Positions 12,338 through 23,536 of a stretch of DNA of 64,000 bases are shown here, piece by piece. Each line of letters opens with the position of its first letter. Position 1 is the first letter of the stretch. A program made the position numbers and the translations under genes. This DNA is from Scytalidium lignicola (taxonomy: Eukaryota > Ascomycota > Leotiomycetes). The notes beneath the pieces were generated by a model that was given only the letters and a program-made list of their open reading frames with translations, was not told where the DNA came from and searched no databases. The stretch spans positions 1 to 64,000 of the forward strand of contig NCSJ02000027.1 in the NCBI GenBank assembly GCA_002812745.2. Direction: 5' to 3'.

Positions 12338-13616
12338 TGTCGAAGGATACTTAGATTTTGTTGTTGAAGAGAGCTAACAAATTTCATCGTAGGATATAAT
12401 CACCTAATGAAGAGAGTATACATGTTCGCAATGGCATCACGTGTAGAGGCGGAGTCGATATCTGACGGTGACGGACTACGCCGCCAGTGGAGCGCTCAAG
12501 TTGGAAGAGATCACCGAAAGGCAAAGAAAAGTAATAAAGTAACTTTAACGGGAGATTTACGGGATGTATCTACCATTTATCTGAGGCGGATTTTGCTATG
12601 CCTCCACGGATAAGTATGAGGCAATCCTGTTGCAGCGAACCCACGATATACAAGTTAATTTTGATCAACCGACTGACTTGAGCTAATTATTATCATATAT
12701 CTACCCAGCACTCAAGCATAATGTTGTTACTAAATCAACCAGTGTCCTCCGAAAATCCCAAAGCTACAAGTTCTTACATTTATCAGAAAACCTATGTTAA
12801 ATAGCTGCATCTTAAACTTCTGTGCAGTTCATGTCTGTTAATTATGTGTCTTCTAAGCCATGCCTACACGTGTAGCTGACCGACTCTTTTATAATAATTT
12901 GTTATTAGAATTTCCAGCAAGCTTTTCACCTCCTGATTGGTCCCTCTTACTCTCCTAAACTCCTCATTCGTGATCGAGTCTGTACTCATTTTAGAATCTT
13001 CTACCTCGTCTATTATTAACATTGCTTATTAGTTTAGCATTAAACTTTCTGTATTGATAATATTGTATTACTTGAAATATAATGCGCAGCAACATATTTG
13101 AAAGTATTCTTATTGTCTACGCGCTTAATGCGCGCTAGGTGTACAATTGCTGCCAAACATCTAATTATCAACCATTCGAAACCCGATGATGCTAAATCGG
13201 CTTCAACGCCACAAAGAGGACTGGACGTCGCGGTGTAACAACACAGCTGCATCAGTCATGTAAAAATGTTAATCTGCAATAGGATTCTACAGCTATCGGA
13301 TGGATGACCTGCATAATCATATCATATCTGTATTCATATATTGATAGATCAAATATCCGACCCGGTGGAGGACTTCGCAATTACTGTACCCTTATCAAAA
13401 ATACTAGCGGCCTTGTCTCCGACAACCTGGCGGCGTCATCCGCTCCATCGTTCCCAGAGTCGGTGTTCACCTTTTCTATCAATGTATGCTCTCACCTGAC
13501 AACCCATAAATATGTTTGATAGCCAACAGTTATCCATGGTCTTCTATTACTATCGCCATTCTGAATAGGAAATATTCGGCTCTATCGTCACGTTAGTCCG
13601 CTCACGGCTCTTAATA
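12338..13616. promoter_or_regulatory. Shared divergent promoter region, amine oxidase / MFS permease
   Basis: These 1279 bases separate the start codons of the oxidase (minus) and permease (plus) and must hold both promoters. No gene is supportable inside; the open frames at 12407-12613 and 13304-13519 have no protein features. I could not identify a specific operator by eye. Confidence 0.5.
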
Positions 13617-15185
13617 ATGGGTTCCCTTCAGATGGCCAAAGTATCCGCAGAGTATGTTGAAGAAACGACCGAAAGAGTAAAAGAAGAGAATGCATTTGTC
13701 CGTCACCTGGATCTAGTTCTGATAGCCCCGGTGTGGTTGATGTATTTGTTTTCTTATGCTGACCGTACCAAGTGAGTTTCTTTAACGGCCAATTCTAGCA
13801 ACACTGCTGATTGCATTAACAGTATTGGCAACGCAAAAATTGCTGGTATGATGGACGATCTCCATCTTTCATCTGGTGAATATTCACTGGCACTCGTGAT
13901 TTTCTTCATTTCCTATATTGTATTCCAGATGCCGAGTAATCTCATCCTCTCGAAGACCCGCCCATCGGTATACCTCCCTGGCATGATGATATTGTGGGGG
14001 GTAGTAACATGCTGTATGGCTACGGTCAAAAGTTTTCACTCCCTGCTAGTTGTTCGGTTCGTCCTTGGTGTATTGGAAGCGGGCTTTGGGCCAGGTGTTT
14101 CCTTGCTTCTTTCTTCGTGGTACAAGAGAGCTGAACAGGCGAAGCGCTTCTCAGTCTTCTATTCCGCAGCTGTACTCTCTGGAGCATTTGGAGGTATTGT
14201 TGCAGGCGCGATAACGGGAAGCCTCGATGGGGCTCGTGGTCTTTCTGGATGGCGATGGCTTTTCGTACGTCGTGCCTATGTGGAAAGAAAATAGTATTCT
14301 ATTAACCAAAATTATAGATTGTCGAGGGCGCTGCAACTATAGCCTGTGCTATCATTTCAGCATTCTTCCTTCCAGACTTCCCAGCAACTACAAAGAGGTT
14401 TTCTGTGCGAGAAAAGGAGATTGCTATTGAGCGCTTGATCGACGATCAAATCTCAACTAGGACTGAGGATAGCCAACCCATGCGTGCTTGGGACTCAGTA
14501 TGGAATTCGTTAACGAACTGGAGGACCTGGCTTTTAACTATAGGCTATACGGTAAGCTATTGAACTCCATACATCATATGGGTAGTGCTAAGCTTCTAGA
14601 CCATTGGAGGATCGGCAACGATGTCCTATTTTTACCCGACTTTAGTTGAAGGAATGGGATATACTTCGCACATGGCACAATATAGTAAGTGGTATTTATG
14701 GAAGGTGCTGTAATTTGATCTAATTTGAAGTAGTGGTCGTGCCTATCTATGCAGTGGCTTTCGTAGCCGTGATATGCACCGGTTATTTATGTGACAAGTT
14801 TTGGAATAACCGTGGAGCTGTCATTGCTGGATGCATGGCATTATCTATGGTATGCAGCGTAACTGTGTGCGCGGTGTACAATTTTACTGCGAGGTATGTA
14901 CTGTTGGTATTTATAGCGTCTGGTCTCTTATGCTCTAATGCTTTGTCACTTGCCTACACATCGTCAACTTTTGGTTCGATGCATCAGGATACAAGGGCAG
15001 TCAGTTTGGCCTTTGTCAACACCGTGGCAAACCTTTCTCAGATATATGGAGCATATCTGTTCCCTTCGCATGATGCTCCAAAGTACCTTATGGGATTCGG
15101 GGTCATCTCTGGATTATGTGCAGTGGGCGTGATGATTTATTCTGTAGCGCATATACTTATTCGTAGATATCCGGTTCATGAATAG
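13617..15185 (+). CDS. MFS transporter, anion:cation symporter (Dal5/TNA1-like) family
   Basis: Five exons (13617-13771, 13823-14264, 14318-14551, 14600-14684, 14734-15185) give 455 residues with all phases matching. The start at 13617 keeps the soluble N-terminus; a second in-frame ATG is at 13632. YADRTNIGNAKIAGM after the first helix is a hallmark of the allantoate, nicotinate and vitamin permease group. GVLEAGFGPGVSLLLSSWY marks helix 4, and GWRWLFIVEG marks helix 6. About twelve membrane segments are expected. It lies divergent to the DAO oxidase, so it probably imports that enzyme's substrate. The last helix pair is somewhat compact compared with typical 480-500-residue members. Confidence 0.9.
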
Positions 15186-16096
15186 TTTACAACAGCTTAT
15201 TATTATCTTTATTATAGATATAATAACAGCTTTGTTTAATCCTTTCATACCTTTTAGATAGTGTGATACTCAAGTCTATACAAAGAACTAACACACCTGC
15301 AATGCAAACCAGAAATATACTATTTTACACGTTTCTCGCCGCATGCAGCTAACTCTCCAGCAAGCTCTTTGGTATATCATTAAGAGCTAGTCTAGTAAAT
15401 GTAGCAGCAGATACTCAAGACTTAGTAATTCACCATTCTGATGAAGACCATTCAACCATTTGTACTGCTCAGTAGGTGAGTTGGTCTCATCTATAATAAG
15501 AACTGCATTGACAAGTGCTAGTGAGTTTTACATTGTTGAAGCATTAACCTACATTCTTCTTGAACCTCTTTTTGCTTAACTATATTTACAATTTCAAAAG
15601 CAATGCAGACACAAGATACATTTGGTTCCTCGACAATCAAACTAGCACATAAGCAATTTATAGCTCTTTTAACGCAAGCACACAATCCATACAGGATAAA
15701 TAGTTATTAAAACTCCAAACGAAGTCATAGTTATATTGCCCTTTTGGGTTTATAAATGCAACAACGCAAGTTAGATCTTGTTACTGTGGTAGTGATATGT
15801 TGAGCCGTAGTAGCTGCAGTATATAGGCCTCCCTTCCTCCTATTCTACCGCACCCTACCTTCTGATTGGTTGGTTGCATTCAGCACTCCATGGCTATACA
15901 GCTCGATCACCACCCATCTCGCTACCATACGTCGACCGTACAACCCGATAACTAGTTCTCCCACACTAATAGTTAGCACCTCACGTACATTGCCTTGCGC
16001 CGATAGTTATGGTAGGCCACAAGCTTATGGACCACGTTAATGTTGTATATTTCAAATGATGGAAGTATCAATTCATCTCTCTACCTGACTTTTATT
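15186..16096. other. Intergenic region
   Basis: No gene is seen between the permease and the ankyrin gene. The sequence is moderately AT-rich without obvious repeats. Confidence 0.5.
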
Positions 16097-19000
16097 TTAT
16101 TTGTTTGTCTCCTTAGACTTCATCATCAGCAACTTTGCTATCTCATTATGCCTACCCTTGAGCGCACTCATCAATGCTGGTCCAATCCCACACCCCGGAG
16201 CCTTGACATCAACCCCCCTCTCAAACAGGAACCTTAACATCCCTTCTTGTCCCGCCGCTGCAGCGACCTGAAGCAGGCTTCCACTTCCACCCTCGTCCAC
16301 GACATTGACGTCCACACCGGCATCTAAGAGTTGCACCACGGCCACGGTGTCACCACTCTTGACTGCTGGCTGAATCACTCCAGGAACCTTGGGGTCAGCG
16401 CCTTTAGAGATGAGCTCGGTAAGGATGTCATGGCGGCCATGATCTATAGCGAGCTGGAGCATGGTTCCCTTAGTATCCTGGGTAATATCTTCATCTCTGA
16501 TGTTTCTCATAAGAAGTTGGATGTGCTTGTTGTTTTTCTGGAGATTTCTTAATGTGAGCGTGAAGTGCGTGGGTATTGTACGCCGTTGTTCACAGAGGAG
16601 GCAGACTCACCTTCTTCAACGCCTCTTCCAGGCACGTATTCCGAGTCTGGAGACTAATGCCCTTAGAGAGGAGGACATCAGACATCTCGATAGCGTTTTG
16701 ATCAAACGCTAATTGCAAAGCTGTTCGCCCCAACGCCCCCGACACATTCACATCCGCCCCTCGCTGCACAAGCATTTTGGCCGCATTCATCTGGGACCGG
16801 CTTATTGCCAGGATCAAAGGAGAATTCCCCCAGCAATCTCGATCCTCGATATCAGCCCCAGTGTCAAGAAGCATAGTAAGGGATTTCAGGTTGCCTATCG
16901 ATGTTGCTGATCCTACACCGTTCTGTTCGGCGGGCACTCGGGCTCCGGCATCGAGCATGACCTTGATGATCCGATGGCCCTCATTCCTCTGCGCAGCGGC
17001 GGTAAATGCGTCATTCACATCGGCTCCACGGTCGACCAGAAGCTTGACCATCTCCAGGTTATCTCTCTCGATGGCCGATATCAGGCCTGTTTTTCCGTAC
17101 TCACCTGGAGCGTCGATGTGAGCACCACGGTCGAGGAGCAGCTTGATGACGCCCACCCGACCACTTCTTGCAGCGAAGTTGAGAGGTCCATTGCCCCACG
17201 CTCCCTTAGCTTCTATGTCAGCACCAGCGTCCAGGAGAAGGCTGATTGATTTCTCGTTGCCTGCTTCCGCCGCAGCAGCAACACAGGGTTGAGATAGAAA
17301 TCCCTCTGCCCCACCATCTCGAAGTATCTTGAGATATACGTGGCTTTCAGGCCTCCCAGCAGCCTTTGCAATAGAATTGTCCATGGTAGCGTCTGCACGT
17401 CGTGAGACGAGATGTTGAATCATCTCGACATTGTCCCCGGCGATCGCCGTTGTAAGAGGCGTTGTTCCGAATTCCCCCGTTGCGTTTATGTCTGCACCGA
17501 GATCTAACAGAGTCTTCAAAGCCTCAAGCTTCCCACTTCTCACTGCGTAGATAATCGGGGAATTTCCCCAGTCTCCCTTAGCCTCGATGTCAGCACCAGC
17601 CTCTACTAAAATAACGATCGATCTTGAATTACCCGCTTGGGCGGCAGAGGCTACACAAGATTGGGAGGAAACGCCCTCCGCACCGGCGTCGAGGAGGACC
17701 TTGAGAAGCTCGGGACCGTTATCATACTGAGCTGCCTTTTTGAAAGCATCGTCGATCCTGGCGTCCGCACCGCGGCTAAGAAGCAGCTTCATCACCGGGA
17801 TGCTTCTCCGGGCGATTGCCACTGTGAGAGCCGTTGTGCCGAATTCTCCGGTTCCATTTATGTCGGCACCATGATCAAGAAGTACCTTCAAAGTTTCCAT
17901 ATCTTCATTGTGAACTGCTAGTATCAATTGATTATTGCCCCAAGGACCCCTGGTCTCGACATCAGCCCCAGCCCTTACCAATAGATCGACCATCCGAGGA
18001 GTATGTGATTGGACTGCTCGAGTCAATGCTCCCTCTTGTTTGATGTCCGCACCATGAGAAACCAAGATCTCCGCCATCTCGACATTGCGATAGTGGATTG
18101 TGGCCAATAAAGGTGATGCGAAATTAGGTCCTTTGGCATTCACATCAGCTCCACGTTCGAGAAGATTGTGAGCCGCTACCCCATGTCCGTTAATTACAGC
18201 GCTTTCTAAAGCTGCCGCGTAGTTGAAATCATTGATGTTCACCTTGCCAGCAAACTCGAGCAGCAAAAGCACCATTTCCAAATTTCCAGTCTCCACGGCT
18301 ATTTTCACTGCTTCAGACGTCTCGGTCGAGGCATACTCTTCGTTGGTTTCAACTGATACCTCATCATCTACCAATGACTTTTCACCAACAGTTATTGTCT
18401 CGGGAGTATCACCCCCCTCAATCGTTTTCCTTCGGTCAGCTACTGATTCATCTTTCGTAGATATTTCATTGTCTCTTTCAGCAACTTTAGCTAAACCCTT
18501 ACTAGATTTATCTATCTCCTCAGGGGATTTTTCTGGGTTATTTGTTAATTCAAGCCGAGCTATGCCACCTTCTCTTGTTGGCTCATGTGGAGAACTTCCA
18601 GCCATTGCAGCCACAGGGTTTGTCTTGCAGCACTCAAGAACGACAATGGTGTCTTTAGACGGTTGCAGTACTTCACCTGTATGGTGAACAAGGCTTTCTG
18701 TCTCGCTATAGATAGGGGTTCCCCTGAGCGAGTGGGAAATGAGCCAGCAGTTGTCAGCGGCAGATTTGAGGCAGCTGGTGCTATTTCAGCGACCTGAGTC
18801 GTGTTCTGAACCAAGAGCTTATCGACCATGCGCAGGAGCTGCTTTGTGTCTTTGTTAATCCAACTACGTAGCGAGCATTTGTCAGAAGAATTGCCTAGTC
18901 AAAGTCCAGATGACGACGTACTTTAGCGTAATCATCAACGTAATATTCAACGTTTCCTTGTGTGCCTCCAAAGACACGCGAATCTTGGAGATGTTCTTCT

Positions 19001-19361
19001 CCTCAAATACCCACTTGACTCTGTTTTGAATATCACGCAAGCCGCCCTTTCTCTTTTTCTCGATAAATTTGATCACGATTCGTTCTAGTTGTTGAAGCAC
19101 GTTCATACAGCTGTTGAGCACCTCGCTCAGCTCCCTTGACATCTCAGTCGGGAACGGTGGTACTGAGTCAAAATCTTCTTTGAGTGAGCGCTCTAGTCTA
19201 TCAAAGACCTTCCTCAACAGGGAGAGCTCGTTCGAGACGGCAACAAGCGCACCCCACGCCTCACCGAGGTCCTTAGTGAAGTCGTAGATCAGCTTCGAGA
19301 CCTTGATGGCGGTGCCTGTCAAGCCAATCACTGTGGCTATGATGGAAAATGGATCGGCCAT
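16097..19361 (-). CDS. Ankyrin-repeat protein with Helo-like N-terminal domain
   Basis: Proposed exons on the minus strand are 18922-19361, 18677-18863, 16611-18623 and 16097-16537, giving 1026 residues. The first and last junctions are firm (GTACGT and GTGAGT donors, matching phase). The middle intron (18624-18676, GTGAAG to GCAAG) is the best in-frame choice, but an acceptor 42 bases further on also fits. The N-terminus MADPFSIIATVIGLTGTAIK matches the fungal Helo-like domain of STAND proteins (PF17111). A charged linker rich in E, K and T follows. About twenty ankyrin repeats then run to the end, each with an LLLxxGADI/V-type unit. No NACHT or NB-ARC domain lies between. It is probably an intracellular recognition or scaffold protein related to fungal NLRs. 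Confidence 0.82.
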
Positions 19362-20070
19362 ACAGGTTTATCGACCTTTAAATGATTCAGTAGACAAAGA
19401 CAGAAAGAGAGGGGATATAGAACTTTAAAGGTGGGGCCCAGCTGAGGTTCACAGTGAACACAGTCAGTTTGTTCGCCCAGTCTAGACTCGAGAGATAAGC
19501 ACAACTTAGCCACCATGCATGGGTAAGAAGCAGTACACCATAAGGCTGAATTACTGGTCACATGCAACTGGGCTAAAGGATCCAAAATAGCCTCCCAAAG
19601 AAATCCGTCAGCTTTTCCTAATTTTAGGAAATGACAGCGGTTGGACTCGCTTCACCCGAACAGTTTAAGGTCGAAATAGCCACCTTAGCAAGGCAAATAT
19701 AGAGGCCGAGCGCTATAAGCAAAGTCGCCTTATAGGTAGAAAAGCAACGCCTTTCAGAGAGTCTCGTTACAGGGCCTTATAATGTGCTTACAGGGCCTAC
19801 GCCTTAAAGGTGCCTTACTTTCGTGGGAACCTCAGTACACTTTACAATTTGTAACTTAATAAATCAGATGTGTAGGTTAGGTGATGACTCCCCAAGAAGC
19901 GCTTTGATGTCACATGATTAGTTTTACAGCCTATGTGTAGCCTGCAAATAGCTCACAAGAGGAGTTTAAGGCTCGAAGAACGGAATAAGTGAAGAGGAAT
20001 TCAGATAGAGATAGCAAGCATTCAGAAAATAAAACAACGAATCCTCAAAATTTATTTCCAAAAAATGACA
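19362..20070. other. Intergenic region
   Basis: Contains the promoter of the ankyrin gene. No gene is supportable; the minus-strand frame at 19337-19585 overlaps the ankyrin start and lacks features. Confidence 0.5.
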
Positions 20071-20713
20071 TTAGATATAATTCGGATTTGGTTGCCCACC
20101 ACCATTTTTGAACCACGCCCTCAATTGCTCCAACTCGCTATCCAACATCACGCGGTCTTCGGTTCTATGTCTTCGGATAATATACTCCACCAGGCTGCGC
20201 TCTGGCAACGGCTCTGGTTCTTGGACGGCAGGGTACCCATTTTCTGGGGTGTGAGAATAGTCGCCACGAGTTTCTGCTGCTTCACGAGCAGTATAGTTCC
20301 CTGGATATCACCAGGTTAGCATTTCTATTCTTTGGAGTAATGGTAGAATAATGAGAAGAAAAACAAAGAAAAAAGGGCCGTTTAACCATCAGAGAGGAAC
20401 TCCCTCAGCTTATCAAGTTCCTTGTTATCGAAGACGCTATCGTCAGTCATGTGCCGATTGATGATATTAGAAGCTAGTTCTTTCCAAGGAATTCCCGCTG
20501 GACCGCCCTTTCCTGTTTACCATTTAGTACACAATGTCCTTAACTTTGTAAGAAGGCTACATATGTCTTGAGGAAGGAAAAAATAGACACAGCTTCTAAT
20601 ACAAACAACAACAACCCACAACTCGGAGGTGAAGTTGATGAATAAGAATGAAAAGCAACTGAAAAGGAAGTCTGTGTGCCTTACATACTGTTGTCGGGTT
20701 CTTCTGAAGCCAT
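20071..20713 (-). CDS. Small hypothetical protein, 126 residues, three exons
   Basis: Exons 20689-20713, 20387-20512 and 20071-20300 (minus) join to 126 residues, with perfect phases and consensus sites (GTATGT donor, ACAG and CCAG acceptors). The first exon is only 25 nt. The protein is soluble and charged, with two similar helical segments: DNKELDKLREFLSDG near residue 40 and LDSELEQLRAWFKNGG near the end. Each is preceded by an I-I-x-R-H segment (ASNIINRHMTDD and EYIIRRHRTEDR). This looks like a duplicated 35-40-residue helical unit. I do not recognise the family. The gene lies between the ankyrin gene and the transposon. Confidence 0.72.
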
Positions 20714-21147
20714 GGCCGTGACGGATTGATTCTATAAGCACTTAGGATCAGAGGACTTTAAGACTTTTACATCTGGCCCTGGGGCAGAGATAATGTTATA
20801 TACACAAGGTAAGTTGAATGTCATCCAATGATAGATAAGAAAAACTGGATGCCTATTTGGTGGTTACACAGTATGGGAAGGGTCGCCTAGGGCAACCGAC
20901 AATCCCATTTGACGTGGTGAGCGGGGATAATTCTGCCAATCTTCGTGTCTCTTATTGAGATAAGCAATGGATTTTTAATTGTAACTTATCCCCCTCACTG
21001 GCAAGCCATGGCAAATTGTGCATGCACAAATATTGCATAATAGCACATTTCATGCGGATACCAATCTCGCCAAGTACAGTAAGCCAAGTCGAATCCCTCA
21101 ACCTCGAAGCTGATGAATTTCGTATTCGTGAACGTGCTGGAACGTAC
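20714..21147. other. Intergenic region left of transposon
   Basis: Holds the promoter of the small 126-residue gene. Nothing else is recognised before the TA target site at 21148. Confidence 0.45.
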
Positions 21148-21149
21148 TA

Positions 21150-21271
21150 ATCGTCAGGCCTCAGGCACGCGCATTGCCCGACTTTTAGTCGCATTCGCTC
21201 CTAGTCGGTGGAAGCAAAGTGTGGTCGAAAAGCAAAGTGTGGTCGCGTATTTTTTTTCTGTGGTAAACCCA
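21150..21271 (+). repeat. Left terminal inverted repeat of pogo-like element
   Basis: 122 bp, beginning ATCGTCAGGCCTCAGG. It contains two copies of a 15-bp motif at 21213-21227 and 21231-21245, which are likely transposase-binding sites. It mirrors 23413-23534. Confidence 0.9.
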
Positions 21272-22365
21272 TATAAATTGAATACTAATTACCATAACTT
21301 GACATATCCGCTCTCATCCAGCTCCTCTGAATCTAATGAATCACCTGAATCACTGAAATTGCTCGAACTGTACCCAATTTCTCCTTCTAAATCTAGGCGT
21401 ATATAACTCTCCATTGAGGCATCGCTTACCCCTCCTTCCTCCACCACCTCCTCCTCCTGCTGTAATTCCTCTGGTGGCTCTGGCTTTGCAAATCTCGTTC
21501 TAATTAGCTGTTGAATAGGTGTTTGAAGTGGTCTGTAGAATGGAATATCTGCTAAATCAGTTGGAGGTATAATTGAAGGTTTTTGATCAATTGGCTCCTT
21601 GCCAGGTTCGATGAAGGGTGGTAGAGTATACTCCTTATATAATTCAAGAACCCCTATTACACTATAAGGAAGCTGTTTGATTGCCTTCTTTCTGAGTACC
21701 TCCTTTTTACGCCATGCTACCTATGCAGCCTTTTGATCTTTTCTCTCCTTATTAGCTATTTGACGGAGTATTCTAACTTCTTTATTAGCTGCTTTTTGTA
21801 CCTCTTTGCACTCCTTCTCCTGTTTCATACTCAATGCCTGTTCATCTGTTAACTCCCCTCCTTTTTGAAGCCTTTTTCTATTGGATGGCTTTTTAGTTAC
21901 AAGATCCTGTATCCGTCAATATGCCATATCCTGTTCAAGCCTAATAAGCTCACCTTCATCTAATATTGACTCAGAACCACAGGTAAAGCAATCAAATTTG
22001 TGTTGAGATGGAGAGCTTAATAGATCCATGATCTTTGGTTTCAGCTCTCCAAGCTAGTACTAAACTTGTCAAATGGTTGTAAGAGTCCTTAGTGTAGGTA
22101 ATTCAGGTTCTTTGGCCACTGTTTTAGGCTTATCTTTGACATATTTCTTCATGAGGGTAAAGGTTGCCTCCTTGTCAACAGGCCATATGCCAGCCTTTTT
22201 GAAAGCATTCTAAATAGTACCTTTCTTGAAGGTTTGCTCATGAATCTCTGGTAAATCGTAAAAGAAAGAAGCTATGGTATATTCGAAATCAAGTGATTCA
22301 GTAACACTTTGTACAGCCTTATTATGCCAGTGCTTGTATAGCTGAAATACTTTTACATCAAGAGG

Positions 22366-23346
22366 TTATATGCAATATGTTAAATGAGCAGGAAATGTGA
22401 ATGGTACCACATTATTTTTGCAAGCTAATAAGGTGAAATCAGGATTTATATGATTAATTTGATTGTCCATTAATAATAGCTTATATAATTGATTAAGGCT
22501 TGCATTGGTATGTTGAATAAAATATTCCAAGAACTGTAAACTAATATCATTAGTTGTATATCCATTCTCTGATAAATGAATTACTTTTGAATGCTTTAAT
22601 TAGTCCTCATACTATGATACCATATGATATTTGCCTTGAACAATAGTTACAGGTGGTATAAGGGTGATTCCATTAGCATAGATGGTCTTAATCATAGTTA
22701 CAGATTGACAATTTTCAGGATTCAAAGAATAAAGCTAATATAGTGTTAGCCTTGAATATAATAATAGTTATAGTAATAAGTATATTCCTACTTCAGTTAA
22801 TTTAATTGGAATCAATACCTTCACACCTTTAAGACAGCTAATGCAAAAACCTGATTCGTTGAAATTGTACAAATTGTGCTTATGGATATCATACTTTTTC
22901 AGGGCTGTTTTGTAATGATTAAACTAATTATTAACCTCTTCCAGATCTTGAGTAGTAATGCGTTTTTGAGCAATAGGTTTAGTCTTAATTTTGTGGAGTA
23001 AAGGTTAACCTTTCCACCACTTGCGAAACCAAGCCAGAGAAGGTGGAGACTATTCATGTTGTTTCCAAAGGTAGCAAATAGTTCCAAATATGATTTCCTT
23101 GGTAAGAAGCTGACTATTCTGAAGATATAACTTGATAAATCTGTATATAACTTGTTCTTGACTAGTAGTTAATATTTTGTTGTGACCATCTTGTTGTAAG
23201 TTAGGTTTGGAACCCCTTTGAATTGTTATATTCAGTGTTGATTTATTGAGTCTAAATAGCTTAGCTGCCACTGATTGGCTCTCTGTAGGATTCTCAGCTA
23301 GCCAGTTTTTTGCCTGAATAATATGTTCTTTTTTTGGAGTTGACAT
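22366..23346 (-). pseudogene. Broken pogo-like transposase gene
   Basis: The first intact stretch runs from the start at 23346 down to 23050 (98 residues: N-terminal HTH domain). After it the frame is interrupted repeatedly, and recognisable transposase remains are spread to about 22060. In the conserved Q-P-L-D-V signature the Gln codon reads TAA at 22366-22368, a C to T change in a CpA context. That is what repeat-induced point mutation would do. An N at 23372 lies upstream of the start. Confidence 0.8.
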
Positions 23347-23412
23347 GGTAACAGAATCGAAGGATATATTTNAAAAAATAGAAGGTTAATGGTAGCCAGT
23401 ATTTAATTTGTG

Positions 23413-23534
23413 TGGGTTTACCACAGAAAATAAATACGCGACCACACTTTGCTTTTCGACCACACTTTGCTTCCACCGACTAGGAGCGAATGCGACTAAA
23501 AGTCGGGCAATGTGCGTGCCTGAGGCCCGACGAT
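23413..23534 (-). repeat. Right terminal inverted repeat of pogo-like element
   Basis: 122 bp. Read on the minus strand it begins ATCGTCGGGCCTCAGG. The doubled 15-bp motif lies at 23439-23453 and 23457-23471. The TA target site follows at 23535. Confidence 0.9.
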
Positions 23535-23536
23535 TA

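Larger units (their letters stand above)
21150..23534 (-). mobile_element. Degenerate pogo/Fot-like Tc1-mariner transposon with long TIRs
   Basis: A 2385-bp element flanked by TA on both sides (21148-21149 and 23535-23536). Its ends are 122-bp inverted repeats (21150-21271 and 23413-23534) differing at only a few positions, mostly G/A or C/T. Each repeat holds two direct copies of AGCAAAGTGTGGTCG, 18 bp apart. The transposase lies on the minus strand. It starts at 23346 with a helix-turn-helix (TESQSVAAKLFRLNKSTLN). Further on, MDNQINHINPDFT matches the DDE catalytic core, and PLDVKVFQLYKHWHNKAV matches the pogo signature. The frame has several stops, so it cannot make a protein. The TA duplication, TIRs and pogo motifs agree on the family. 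Confidence 0.9.
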
